Below the pieces are notes generated by a model, which saw only the letters and a program-made list of their open reading frames with translations, made no database searches and was not told the DNA's origin. A stretch of 64,000 nucleotides of DNA, taken from the NCBI GenBank assembly GCA_030674155.1, contig CM060320.1, forward strand, positions 33,280,047 through 33,344,046. The letters run 5' to 3'. Shown in pieces: positions 46,815-57,550 of the stretch (the stretch's first letter is position 1; every line of letters begins with the position of its first letter). Source of the stretch: Stramonita haemastoma (Eukaryota; Mollusca; Gastropoda; Neogastropoda; Muricidae). A program made the position numbers and the translations under genes.

Positions 46815-47030
46815 ATTGTTATTTATTTTTCTTTTATATCGAGGATAATGGAACACCCTGTCCCCCTGTGTATGCAGTTTTGTAAATTTTGTCATCTGTT
46901 CCCATTGGCACACTATGGCCTATTCTTCCGAAAAGCGGAACACGTTTTAAATGTGCGTAAGATGTTCTGCATGTGTTTGCAAATGGGACATGGTTTATAG
47001 TCTAATCGGAAGGATGTAATCTAGATCATC
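46815..47030 (-). mobile_element. SINE (family S1)
   Basis: Begins ATATCGAGGATAATGGAACA and includes GGCACACTATGGCCTATTCT. Lies directly at the 5' end of the truncated LINE. Confidence 0.75.
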
Positions 47031-47326
47031 ACTTCGATTTTGAGTGTGTGTGTGTGTGTTTTTGTTTTTTGTTTTATCTCTGTTTTTATATGCTGGGCCC
47101 TGGTTCTTCTTTACGGAGTCAAATGCGCTTTCTTTTTTGATGAAAACACCATTTTTTCGTCCCTGAAACAAATGAGGTTGATGTGGTTCAAGTAGGGCCT
47201 AACTGATCAATTTTGGCTATTTTCGATGCTAAGAAAAGTTGAAATGAAAAATTTTGCCTAAAGTGTGGTTGCACTTCACTTAAGTAGAAGCTAAACGATG
47301 GTTATAAAGGGGCAGAAAATAGGCAC
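47031..47326. other. no gene seen
   Basis: Non-coding DNA with a short TG tract at 47044-47061, before the second S3 SINE. Confidence 0.45.
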
Positions 47327-47337
47327 ATAAAGAAACT

Positions 47338-47628
47338 ATCATCCACCGCTGTAGTCTAGTGGTTAGGGTGTTGGACTCGTAATCTAAAGTTTGCAGTTCG
47401 ATCCCAGCTTTCGGCTATGGCGTTGTGCCCTTGGAAAAGGCACTTTACGGCTATTTTCTCACCCCACCCAAGTGTAAAAGGGGTACCAACCTTGTGTTGG
47501 GGGTTAATCCTGCGATAGACTGGCCTCCTATCCAGGGGGGAGTCTATGACTCTCAGTCGCTTAACGCCACAGAAACCGGGATAAGCACCCGCCTGATGAG
47601 CCTTAGGCTTGGGACAGACTTTAACTTT
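47338..47628 (+). mobile_element. SINE (family S3), second copy
   Basis: Same head and body as 44548-44833 (CTGTAGTCTAGTGGTTAGGG, GACTCGTAATC, GCAGTTCGATCCC). The target duplication ATAAAGAAACT lies at 47327-47337 and 47629-47639. Confidence 0.9.
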
Positions 47629-47639
47629 ATAAAGAAACT

Positions 47640-48249
47640 GAAAAGGGGGGGGGGGGGGGGGATACAGTTGATGAAAAATGTCTGTAACTGTGGTTTGGGA
47701 TAGATGTATCAATAAGTAAATTTTGAAAGAACGCTCTCTGTATAAAAATTTATTCCCCCGATTTTGCTTCAAACTTGCCTAAAGGAATGTGGTTGTTTTT
47801 TGTTGTTTTTTTTAAGTAGGTAGCCTAGAAAAATCGTCGCTGGGGTTTCTTTTACCACAAACAGCATCCCTACTTCCTCGAAATAGTGTGCTAGAAATGT
47901 TCTCATTTCTGTCAACCATTATTCTCCCATTTGCTTAATTTCTGCCTATCCAGCCCATTCTCCTGCCTTTATTTCAAGCAAATTAAAAAAAAATATTCCT
48001 CATAAAATGAGCTACCCTGATGTGGGATGAATGTAGGCCAGATTTCCTGCAGAATAACAAGCACAAGAGTCCACTACAGAATGCGTTTAGACTTGTCAGT
48101 ATGTGTCTGTAATGTCGTTTTATGTTTTTTAGACGCGTTATTCAGTCCACTATGTGTTTAGACGTGGTGGTCTTCATTTTATGTCTCTTCACAAAAAAAG
48201 ATATTGGACGTGTTGTTGGATGTGTGTAGGTGTTCCTCTTGTTGTTGTT
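47640..48249. other. no gene seen
   Basis: G-run at 47646-47661, then AT-rich DNA. From about 48120 it shows GACGCGTTATTCAG and GTGTTTAGACGTG, reverse complements of motifs in the 40-43 kb degenerate repeats. Confidence 0.45.
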
Positions 48250-48520
48250 TTTTATAAGGAGGATAATGGAATAAACACTCATGTGCTTTTTAACATCCAA
48301 TCCCCGCGTGTATGCAGTTTTGTTAATCTTGTCATCGGTCCCACTGGCACACAATGGCCTAATCTTACCAACAGCAGAATAGGATTTAACGTGTGCCCAA
48401 GATGTTCTGCGTGCGTTCGCACAGGGTGCCTCGATTTATAGTCTCATCCGAAAGACTTTTGGGGAGGGTGGAGTCAGCTTAACTCCGAAGGAAAAATCCC
48501 ATGGAACAGGAATCGAATTA
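48250..48520 (-). mobile_element. SINE (family S1)
   Basis: Antisense copy with AAGGAGGATAATGGAATAAA, GGCACACAATGGCCTAATCT and ACTTTTGGGGAGGGTGGAGT. Confidence 0.78.
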
Positions 48521-49277
48521 TGTGTTTAGACGTGTTCTTTGGTAGGCTATGTGTTGGTGTTCAAATATAATGTGTATAGACGTGTTCAGATTTTTATTTC
48601 CCCTAATGATTTGATTCACATGCTATCAATTTCAATGGGAGTGTTTTATCTACATTCAGAAATGAACATAAAATACCTGCGTTTCCAAGAGCAGCCTGCA
48701 GTCCGTATCTGGGTATATGTAGTCATTTGCTACTCCCATTTCAAATAGGCCTATATAATGCCGCAATATATATCTCAGATTTTCAATCTATTTAGATGTG
48801 TGTATCCAGATATCTATCCGTTTTAGATGTCTTGGTACAACATGCGTTTTGTTTTCGAATACATTTTTACATTTAAATTTATAAGAGCATATGGAATATT
48901 AGGGGCCTACTTTACAGGCATCTGAAATGTCCGTGAATTAAAAGTGCTTTTTATCTCTATGTTATGTCTGTCCACTATTTCAATGTCAGAATCCTATATG
49001 CATTTTACATGTCTGTATTTTGGCATCTTGTGTTACATACGCGTTTCCAATGTTTGCGATTTAGCTGTCTGTACCGTAACAAGATGTCTAGATCCTAGGT
49101 GCATTTTAGGGTTTTGCACTTCAGATTACTTTATATTATTTAGCCTACTCTTTTATATCGAGGATAATATGTCTGTCCAGTATTTCAATGTCAGAATCCT
49201 ATTTGCATTTTACATGTCTGTATTTTAGCATCTCGTGTTACGTATACGTTTCCAATGTCTGCGATTTAGCTGTCTGT
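48521..49277. repeat. degenerate repeat, GATGTCTGTATT type, with a 200-bp tandem duplication
   Basis: About 48962-49155 and 49168-49277 share TCTGTCCA(C/G)TATTTCAATG, TCAGAATCCTAT, GCATTTTACATGTCTGTATT and GATTTAGCTGTCTGTA. The second copy is completed after the LINE at 50477. Confidence 0.7.
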
Positions 49278-49288
49278 ATCGTAACAAG

Positions 49289-50465
49289 GGCAGGGCTGCG
49301 TTCTTGCACCAACCCTCTTCACTATCTTCTTCAGCATGATGCTTCAGCGGGCCACAGAAGATCTTGATGACGAAGACGGAGTTTTCATACGCTACCGCAC
49401 AGATGGCAGCCTATTCAACCTGCGGCGTCTTCAGGCCCACACCAAAACCCTGGAGCAACAAATTCGAGAGCTACTTTTTGCTGATGATGCTGCCCTTGTA
49501 GCCCACACAGAAACCGCCCTGCAGCATGTAACATCCTGTTTTGCAGAGGCAGCCCAGCTCTTCGGACTCGAAGTCAGCCTGAAGAAGACAGAGGTTCTCT
49601 ACCAGCCCGCACCTCAGGTAGCGTACCACCCACCTCACATTACAATTGGTGAGACAGAACTGAAGACAGTCCAGCAGTTTACCTACCTGGGATGCACAAT
49701 CTCCTCTGACGCAAAGATTGATAAAGATGTAGACAACAGACTGGCAAAGGCAAACAGTGCTTTTGGCAGACTCTACCACCGTGTCTGGAAAAACAAACAC
49801 CTGAAGAAAGACACCAAGATCAGTGTCTACAGAGCCGTGGTACTGACCACCCTCCTGTACGGCTCTGAGTCGTGGGTCCCATACAGACACCACCTGCGAA
49901 TTCTGGAACGCTTCCACCAACGCTGTCTCCGCTCCATCCTCGACATCCACTGGAGCGACTTCACCACGAATGCTGAGGTGCTGGAGCAAGCAGGGATCAC
50001 CAGCATTGAGGCCATGTTGCTGAAAACGCAGCTACGCTGGGCAGGGCATGTCTCTAGAATGGAGGACCATCGCCTACCGAAGATGGTTCTCTACGGTGAA
50101 CTTTCCACCGGACACCGCTACAGAGGCGCACCAAAGAAGAGATTTAAAGACTCTCTGAAGAAATCTCTGTCAGCCTGCCTCATAGACCATAACCAGTGGT
50201 CAGTCCTTGCTGCTGACCGGCAGGCCTGGCGACACACTGTGCATCAGTCGGTCTCCTCCTTTGAGGACAATCGCAGAGCGGCCCTTGAGGAGAGGCGAAT
50301 GAGGAGGAAGAACCGCGTCCCCTCTACATCAACCCCAGAATCGACTTTCCCCTGCAGCCGCTGCGGCCGGGTTTGTTTGTCACGCATTGGACTGAACAGC
50401 CACCAGCGAGCCTGCACCAGACGTGGACAGTGCCCTTAATCTTCGTTAGCGAAGCCAAGCCATGA
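49289..50465 (+). mobile_element. 5'-truncated LINE with RT C-terminal half and a zinc finger
   Basis: One uninterrupted frame runs from 49291 to TAA at 50439. It begins inside the reverse transcriptase domain (GQGCVLAPTLFTIFFSMMLQ), continues with LLFADDAALVAHT, the catalytic FADD motif, then TYLGCTISSDAKIDKDVDNR and a thumb-like region. The C-terminus is a C2H2-type finger (CSRCGRVCLSRIGLNSHQRA followed by C). Endonuclease and RT fingers are missing. The target duplication ATCGTAACAAG lies at 49278-49288 and 50466-50476. The intact frame suggests a recent copy. Confidence 0.9.
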
Positions 50466-50529
50466 ATCGTAACAAGAAGTCTAGATCCTAGGTGCATTTT
50501 AGGGTTTTGTACTTCAGATTACTTTATAT

Positions 50530-50745
50530 TATTTACTCTTTTATATCAAGGATAATGGAATAAGCATTCCTGTGCTTTTTTTTAAAAAATTCAATCCCCA
50601 TGCGTATGCAATTTTGTAAATCTTGTCATCTGTTCCCACGGGCACAATGGCCTACTCTTAAGAATAGCGGGACAGGATTCAACACGTGTGCAAGACGTTT
50701 AGCGCCGTTCGCACACGGGTTTATCATCTGTTCCTACCGACTCGA
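50530..50745 (-). mobile_element. SINE (family S1)
   Basis: TATCAAGGATAATGGAATAA, then GGGCACAATGGCCTACTCTT and CAACACGTGTGCAAGACG; partial head. Confidence 0.75.
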
Positions 50746-51664
50746 AACATGCAGAGCGTAGGAGTACATGTATTCCTAAGGCACCTTGTATGCATTTCCT
50801 ATGTCCTTATATCCGCTGCCTGAATTCCAGTGTCCTGCTCATGCAGTAGCCTATATATAGATCACGGTTCTTTATTTGCATAGTCCTCAGCTAGAGCTCC
50901 AAGGTTTAGCAACGCAGTATTTTAGGCATAATCACCCCCACAGGGTGGAGTGGGTCGGTAGAGAGCACTCAAGATGTTCTGTATGCATTTCTTCACGGGG
51001 CCTCAATTGTAATCGCATACAAAGGGTTTTGATATCGTTTGATTTTCTCATCAAATTGGGAAGGGCAAGGCTGGGAATCGAACCCTGAACCTTTTTGTTT
51101 GGCAGGTGAACTTGCCTCTTACTGGAGGCATTGCACATTTCTATTTTGATGTTGTGGCTTTAAAATGTCTATTAGTAATGTGCAAAATATATGTAATGTT
51201 AACTGGGAGGACCTCAATCGAGCATCTTGGTGGTTCGAACAAGTCAGTTTGGTGTCTGTATGTCAATTTATTGTTGATGTCTAGATGTTATTTTATTTTT
51301 ATATACAGAGCATAGAATTGGCAGAGAAAAAAAAGAGGAAAGTAAGCCGGAGTCCAGGGGCCGCTTAGGCCCGGTGGGGTGCAGGGGCAAAGCCCCGCTG
51401 GGGGGTTCTTGGGGGCAAAGAAAAGGCAATTTGGAGGCCTCTCCAGGGCCATTTTGCGCAATGTGGAGGCACATGTGTGTGTGTGTTTGCACGTGTGTGA
51501 GAGTGGGAGACGCACAGAGACAGACTCAAGACCTTTTGACCTTCCATAAAAAACCACCAGAGTATGTCAAAATTGTTTTTAAAAGATCTATTCTGGGTAG
51601 CCATAACATAAGCTTGTGTGTAGACTATGATGGTTAGCTAAATGGAAACCATGGAGATATTTGA
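50746..51664. other. no gene seen; contains an S1b-like fragment at about 50940-51115
   Basis: CTCATCAAATTGGGAAGGGC, GGGAATCGAACCCTGAACC and GGCAGGTGAAC match the head region of the SINE at 5300-5622. The rest is unremarkable. Confidence 0.5.
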
Positions 51665-51895
51665 TTTGATTTGATTTATTCTTTTATATCGAGGATAATG
51701 GAATAGCACTCTTGGCTTTTTTTTTTTTACATCTCGGCCCCCTGTGTATGCAGTTTTTTAAATGCAATCTGTTCCCACCGGCACACGATGGCCTACTCTT
51801 ACGAAAAGCGGAACAGGATTTAAAGTGTACGCAATATGTTCTGCGTGCGTTCGCACACGGGGCCTCGGTTTGAAGTGTCATCCGAAGGTTGCATT
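51665..51895 (-). mobile_element. SINE (family S1)
   Basis: TTATATCGAGGATAATGGAA, CCGGCACACGATGGCCTACT and GCGTTCGCACACGGGGCCTC; well conserved. Confidence 0.8.
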
Positions 51896-52110
51896 TTTGC
51901 ATCCTCTGTCGTCAGGGTCCGATCGAGGATCGTTTCCCGCATAACCATTACGCTAGCCACTTTGAAATTTTGCACACGGCCCTCGATCGGCTTTAGCTAC
52001 CGACTTTAGTGAGTGAGAACTGAACCCTTTGACGACACTCGCACTATTTTGAGAATTTCATCCCGTTTCGTTTTTTTTCCCCCGAGGCGAGTTCTTTATT
52101 TTCATCGGAA
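51896..52110. repeat. direct duplicate, first copy
   Basis: Shares CCCTCGATCGGCTTTAGCTA, the GACGACACTCGCAC region and TTTTGAGAATTTCATCC with 52595-52870. Confidence 0.7.
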
Positions 52111-52114
52111 ATCT

Positions 52115-52164
<50 letters not shown>

Positions 52165-52594
52165 GTGAGAGAGAAATGAGGACATAAACATCCAGTAACT
52201 AATTGCGGAATTAAAAAAAAAAAAGGGGGGGGGGGGGTTGTAATAATGCCTATGTCGGCCTGTTTATGTACACTTGTTCTGTTTCTCATTTTTAGATGAA
52301 GCTGGATAATGTTTTCTTCCCTGCTTGGTTGTCCTGAGTGATGTCCACAGCTGTATTTTTTTATGTCAATGCTGCAAGAGTTGTATTCCTGCGGATGGAG
52401 TCGATCACTTCTTGTTTTGCCGTTTGCAAATGGTCTACAAGCGCTCTGCGGCCACGGCTAGCATAGAGAATATCGTACTGGCAAGCTTCGCATAACGCTT
52501 TGCCTGCAGCATCCCATTAGCGAATGTGCTGCCAATCCGCACATTTCGATCCCTAACCTTGACTTCACCATCCACCCACTCCCATGTCCATGCT
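52111..52594. other. (GA)n tract then no gene seen
   Basis: GA repeats at 52112-52160, a G-run at 52225-52238, then AT-rich DNA without a supported ORF. Confidence 0.5.
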
Positions 52595-52870
52595 TTTTTG
52601 CATCCGTCGTCAGAGTCCTATCGTTCTCCCCATAGCCTATATATGTTCTAGCCATTTTCATACTTTGCACACAGCCCTCGATCGGCTTTAGCTACCGAGT
52701 CTAGCGAGAGATGAACTTGAGAGACATTTGGACATTCGACCTTCTTGAACCCGACGACTCGCACCATTTTGAGAATTTCATCCGGTTTCGTTTATTTTTC
52801 CCCCCAGATTATTTTTTTCCGAGTAAAGTTTGTTTTTTTTCCCTCGGAAATCTGCTTTAAACATTCGGAA
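52595..52870. repeat. direct duplicate, second copy
   Basis: See 51896-52110. Contains GTCGTCAGAGTCCTATCG, CACAGCCCTCGATCGGCTTT and TTTTGAGAATTTCATCCGG. Confidence 0.7.
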
Positions 52871-53289
52871 ATCCGCGTAAACTTCTTGCTCTGTATATAG
52901 CCGTATCCTTTATTCGTACCTGTAGTTGTGTATTTCTGGTATTTTAGGCATGATGTTGGTAATCAGATGATGTAGTAATACCTGCATTTTCAATTTCTAT
53001 ATTTACCTGTATTTAAAACGATTGAATATTTTTAAATGATGCAGTTTTTTTGTTTTTTTTAGTATTTGTACACCCTACTTTATGTTCAGACTCGCTTTTA
53101 TTTATTTTAGAAGCCTGTATTCATTTGTATGCCTATTTCATGTCTATACTTGATTTTAAAAATTATTTTTATGTCTATTATTTTTTATGTCTTTTGAATG
53201 TCTGTTTCAGAAGCCTGTATTTAGGTGGCTGTATTTTAGAAGCCTGTATTCAGATGTCTGTATTATGAATATCTGTATTTAGATGTCTC
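52871..53289. repeat. degenerate repeat, AGAAGCCTGTATT / GATGTCTGTATT
   Basis: Irregular repeats of TTAGAAGCCTGTATTCAG and ATGTCTGTATTTAG, the reverse complement of the 39641-40280 repeat, at the mirrored position in the inverted structure. Confidence 0.6.
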
Positions 53290-53324
53290 CATTTTTGAAG
53301 CCTATACTTCTTTATTTATTCTTT

Positions 53325-53780
53325 CACTTCGCAGATAGTGGAATTAGCACTCGTGTGCTTTCTACATCCAGTCCCTGTGTACTTTTTTGTTTCCAGGGGA
53401 AAAGCCCAAATTTCCTGCAGAGAAATCTGCCATGGCAACAGGGGGTGGGCAATAATATAACAAAACTACAGATTAAAAAAAAAAAACCCACACACATACA
53501 CTGCCCTACCACTCTTCAAGCGCAGTGCTAGCTTGAGAGTTCAGACTTGTGTGATCTGACTGCAGGTTACAGCCACTACTGAGAGGAAACAGTTCCTGGT
53601 GATTTTCCTTTTGGAGTTAACTTCAGTGCTGACTCCACTCCCCAAGGTCTTTTCGGATGAGACTATACACCAAAGTCCAAACACATGCAGGACATCTCAC
53701 GCTCACATAAAAACCGGTTCCATCCTTTGGAAAAGTAGACCATTGGTGTCAAGTATGAACAGTTGACAAAATGTAGAAAA
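53325..53780 (+). mobile_element. composite SINE remnant in the right arm
   Basis: Inverted counterpart of 39150-39625: antisense S1 tail, S2 piece (CCCAAATTTCCTGCAGAGAA) and S1 core (GGAGTTAACTTCAGTGCTGA). Confidence 0.65.
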
Positions 53781-54125
53781 CATGCAATGGTATATTTCAA
53801 CATCGTCCCTTGAGTCGCAATGCGAAGTGTAATGCAGCAAACTTACTGGTGGGCAATTTTTTTTAATATCAAAAACCATTTAATGGATCCATTAAAACCA
53901 CCCTTACTGGTGGGCAAATGCTCAATTATAAAATGTTACCAATGGACAATTGAGGACAGAAAAAAAAACCACCTAAACCCCCCCTTTTCCAATTCTCCAC
54001 TTTTTAAACACAGACATCTGGATACAGGCAGCTGAAGAACAGCAGTAGAATGCAGGTGGTTGTGATGGATAGGTAACCATTTTTTCATTCTGACATGGAA
54101 AATATACATGTAGGACTTCCTGATT

Positions 54126-54130
<5 letters not shown>

Positions 54131-54200
<70 letters not shown>

Positions 54201-54210
54201 CACACACACA
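54131..54210. repeat. (CT)n-(CA)n microsatellite
   Basis: Reverse complement of the 38787-38865 tract. Confidence 0.95.
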
Positions 54211-54544
54211 GTCACAAGACACACACATTCACACTCGCACACATTCACTCGGGAACACAAACACAAGTCAACACAATAACACATGTCAAACGTGTGTGCA
54301 TGAACCCCTGTACAGAAACTGAAGAAAAAAAAATTGTCCACATACATTACATCAAGTGAAGGGAGAGGGGGGTGTGTGTGGTGGTGGTTATGATGAAGAG
54401 CTTTTATTTCAGCAGTAGGGTGGAGAGGGGGGTGTGGTTGTGGTTTTGATGAAGAGCTTTTATTTCGGCAGTAGGGATGGAGGGAGGAAGGTACAGACAA
54501 CAAGACACTGTACTGCAAACTACACTACACTCCACTGCATCAGT

Positions 54545-54637
54545 TCATTTCACTGCGGTGATCGGGGCACAATGTGAACATCCATTCTTGTGGCCGGTGG
54601 CTGCCAATGCCTGGGTCTCTTTCAACATGGACACTGC
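54545..54637 (-). CDS. candidate terminal coding exon (right arm)
   Basis: Minus-strand exon after an acceptor TTTTGTGTGCAG. It reads AVSMLKETQALAATGHKNGC then SHCAPITAVK and a stop at 54545-54547. The core is shared with 38425-38503, but the reading frame runs further past SHCAP and the N-terminal part is one base shorter. If both are used, two genes end tail to tail about 16 kb apart. Upstream exons on this strand were not found. Confidence 0.45.
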   Translation of the reverse strand, partial: AVSMLKETQALAATGHKNGCSHCAPITAVK

Positions 54638-54743
54638 CTGCACACAAAATCATAAGAGACACACGTCAATCACTGAACAATCACAACACTGCTGTCACAC
54701 TGAACTATAAGTATAACTCTCTCTTCATCCTGTTGGAAACATT

Positions 54744-54748
54744 TATAT

Positions 54749-54830
<82 letters not shown>
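54744..54830. repeat. (AT)n microsatellite between short duplicates
   Basis: About 85 nt of AT repeats between two copies of AGTATAACTCTCTCTTCATC followed by CTGTTGGAAACAT (54708-54740 and 54832-54866). Confidence 0.9.
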
Positions 54831-54832
<2 letters not shown>

Positions 54833-55023
54833 AGTATAACTCTCTCTTCATCCTGTTGGAAACATTATATATATATATCCTCTTACTAACTACCACATAC
54901 TCCTCTCCTTCTCTCACTCTCTTTCTATAAGATCTTACTTTATGATGAAATAATCAAAACCCACAAAAGAGTTGTAAATGATATTCCAGAATCACTTGAA
55001 TTTGTCAACGTTCATTTATTCAC

Positions 55024-55350
55024 TCACTGTCACTCAGTCCCATGTCCCAAAGGACGTAGGGGGGACATGAGAGAAGACGCAACAGAGATCTTTTTCCATG
55101 CTTCACGATCCTGTGTGGCTAGTAGGAGGTGTTGTAGGGGTTGGGCGGTCCAGTCTTTGATGTTTGTCAACCCATGATTTCTTTTGGCGGCCTCTTCTTC
55201 TCTTGCCTCGACTGTTCTTTGCAGGATGGTTTTTGCTAGGGTGTTGTGTCTTGTGTTCTCATCCACATCCAGCTTTCTCTTTATGAGGGGAAAAGCCTTC
55301 TGGGAGCCCCATCGGCTTTTTGGATTTGCTTCTTTCACAAATTATCAGAT
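55024..55350 (-). pseudogene. LINE 3' fragment (polymerase C-terminus)
   Basis: Minus-strand frame with NTRHNTLAKTILQRTVEARE, NIKDWTAQPLQHLL and DREAWKKISVASSLMSP. It resembles the C-terminal tail of the 43936-46811 LINE type (AKTILQGTV, REWTG). Heavily truncated. Confidence 0.7.
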
Positions 55351-57069
55351 TTATAATCTATGTATTTGAGATCCTTGCCTCTTGTTCTCGAATTGCATGC
55401 TTTTTCAACTCGTGATCAGAGCAGGTTACAGCACTACTAGGAGAGTTTGGATTCACTGGAGTTAAAGGTGTATTTGCTGCTCCACCCGAAGTCTTTGTTG
55501 GTACTATACTCAGTCAACATGCAGACATTCGCTGCTTTGCAAACGGTAGCTATTCACTTTGATTGTATTGATGTGCTATCTTTTGTTGGATGGAGTAAGT
55601 AATTTGAAATTGGTATTCACATCGTCTTGTAGTCTCATTCATCTTATCGGAATTCTGTGGGCATTTTTTTAGTTAAACCATGACTTTGGGAATTCTATTA
55701 TGAACTTCCATGCCGTATTGGCGCAGATCTGTTAAAATTCTTAACGGACCTTTCAGCTTTTCTCATTTGACCAGAGGTCATGATCAGTCAGCTAAATCTG
55801 AGTCAAAGGCGGGTTGTGAGAAATTTGGACATTACAGTTGGTGGTTAATTCATGTGACTTCTGATTTCTCAGCGACAAGGCTCAAAACGATACACGTGAC
55901 GACGACAGCACCCACTGGCGCACACACCAACACAGTCTGAAGCAACTCCACACCATTGACTGTCGAAAAACTGCACTTACATTCCTGTAAACTGGAGCCA
56001 TGAACCCTTACAAATTGAAAAACGTTGTCGTTAATTGCAAGTGAGTAATTGCAGAGGCGTGTCATGCCTACCGCTGGTTAAGGTTTTAGAGCTTTAATTG
56101 TAGGTGAGAGTTGGTGTGTTGGGTGCTTCTTAGAATTTTATTTCCGATTGGATAGAATTTGTACCATGTGCTGCAGCTTTTGTCTAAAGCCCGCTTGTCT
56201 TCTGTTATTTCTGCGGTGGTTTTCATCTTGAGACTACCCAGACATGATCTTGCTAGGTTGATTTGACTGGGGTTCAGGTCATGTGAAATTTCTTGTGGTC
56301 CTTTCTTTGCAGGGGCTATTACAACTGGTCCTCTTTTGCACAATTCATATTGCGTGTCGTGGAATCTCTGAACATATCTATGAATCTGCTCACTTGCCGT
56401 TTCATGTCCTCACTTTTTAAGTAGTTCAGCTGGGATTTTTGGACATTCAGGATTTACCTTCTTACAATCTTCATATATCTCTATTCTACTTCACATTTAT
56501 ATTTGCTGTCTTTATCTTGATTGGTCTATATCTTAGTTTCTTACTAATACATATTCTCGCACAAACCCACCTCATAGGAACACCATGATAAATAGACCCA
56601 ATACAAGGTTTCATTAATGCATGTCATTGAATTTGTCAAGGTTATTTAACATTTATTACAGGGTTAATTCAAATTGCAAGTGATGTGTAAATCGATGTTG
56701 AAAGGAGTTAAGGGAGAGTAATATTAATGGAATTCGTTTTATTTTGTTCTTAGTTTGATAAACTATTCTAGTTTATTGTTTTAGATACTATGCTATGGAT
56801 TGAGCACATTTGAAATTTGTTATTGGCAATAACTGGACATTATCAGCCAAAAATTGTTTTAGTTGCTATGTTAAGCTTTGTAATTTTGTGTTTATTATTG
56901 TTCTAAAATGATGCTATCTTGGTTTTTACATCATGTCTACACATTAAACGATTGAAAATGTGCTAGATTATGTCTAATTCAGACAGGGAGAAAAGAAGAA
57001 AAGCAGATGCTTATGTTTGACTAAAAGTTTGTGTTTTGTCACTTAAAATGTGTGCGTGCGTGCGTGTGT
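55351..57069. other. no gene confidently seen; AT-rich DNA
   Basis: Mostly AT-rich. A minus-strand frame at 56086-56500 reads TQYELCKRGPVVIAPAKKGP and ISHDLNPSQINLARS, with one stop (AAAAAGTGAGG) that could also be a donor. It may be an exon or decayed transposon coding sequence, but there is too little to name it. Confidence 0.35.
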
Positions 57070-57546
57070 GAGCTTCGCTCGAAATGAGTGTTCACTGCAA
57101 TGACAATTGTGATGGTGTCGATCGTTTCCCAGGACCAATAAAGCTACACAAGCTCTTTTTTTTTTTTTTTTTTTTTTTTCAAAACTAATCGTCAAGAGAT
57201 AGTATTTACTGAATCATGACAATTTTACACTGCACCAACATTGCCTATCATGTTAAAATCAATCTGGGGCTCTGATGTCAAGACAGTGATCAGAAGTGCA
57301 CATGCAATTTATTCTGTTTAATTATTTTTTTACATGATCATAAACACTACATGCTGCTATAAAATTACACTCATTTAAAAGCTCGTTATCTAAGCTTCCC
57401 ATTGATTTGCAGCTTTACAGACTTAGTTCAGTTTTACATATATCAATATCCAGGGTTGTCTGACCCCACCCTGCTTCAAAAAACACTGGCCATGTTAATT
57501 CTACCGCAGCACTGGGTACCACTGCCTTAATTCAGCGCTACCAGGG
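57070..57546 (-). mobile_element. piggyBac-like MITE fragment, copy 4
   Basis: Matches the 28030-28504 part of copy 1 (GAAATGAGTGTTCAC, AACATTGCCTATCATGTTAA, AAACACTACATGCTGCTATA) and ends in CAGCGCTACCAGGG before TTAA (57547-57550). The other end is missing. Confidence 0.82.
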
Positions 57547-57550
57547 TTAA

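Larger units (their letters stand above)
53290..54705 (-). repeat. inverted duplication, right arm
   Basis: Reverse-complement counterpart of 38370-39640 with the same order of SINE pieces, microsatellite, AATAAA-bearing 3' region (here locally duplicated at 54360-54480) and terminal exon. Confidence 0.88.

Noticed and set aside
47356..47772. 138-codon minus-strand ORF
   Set aside because: It is antisense through the S3 SINE and a G-run.
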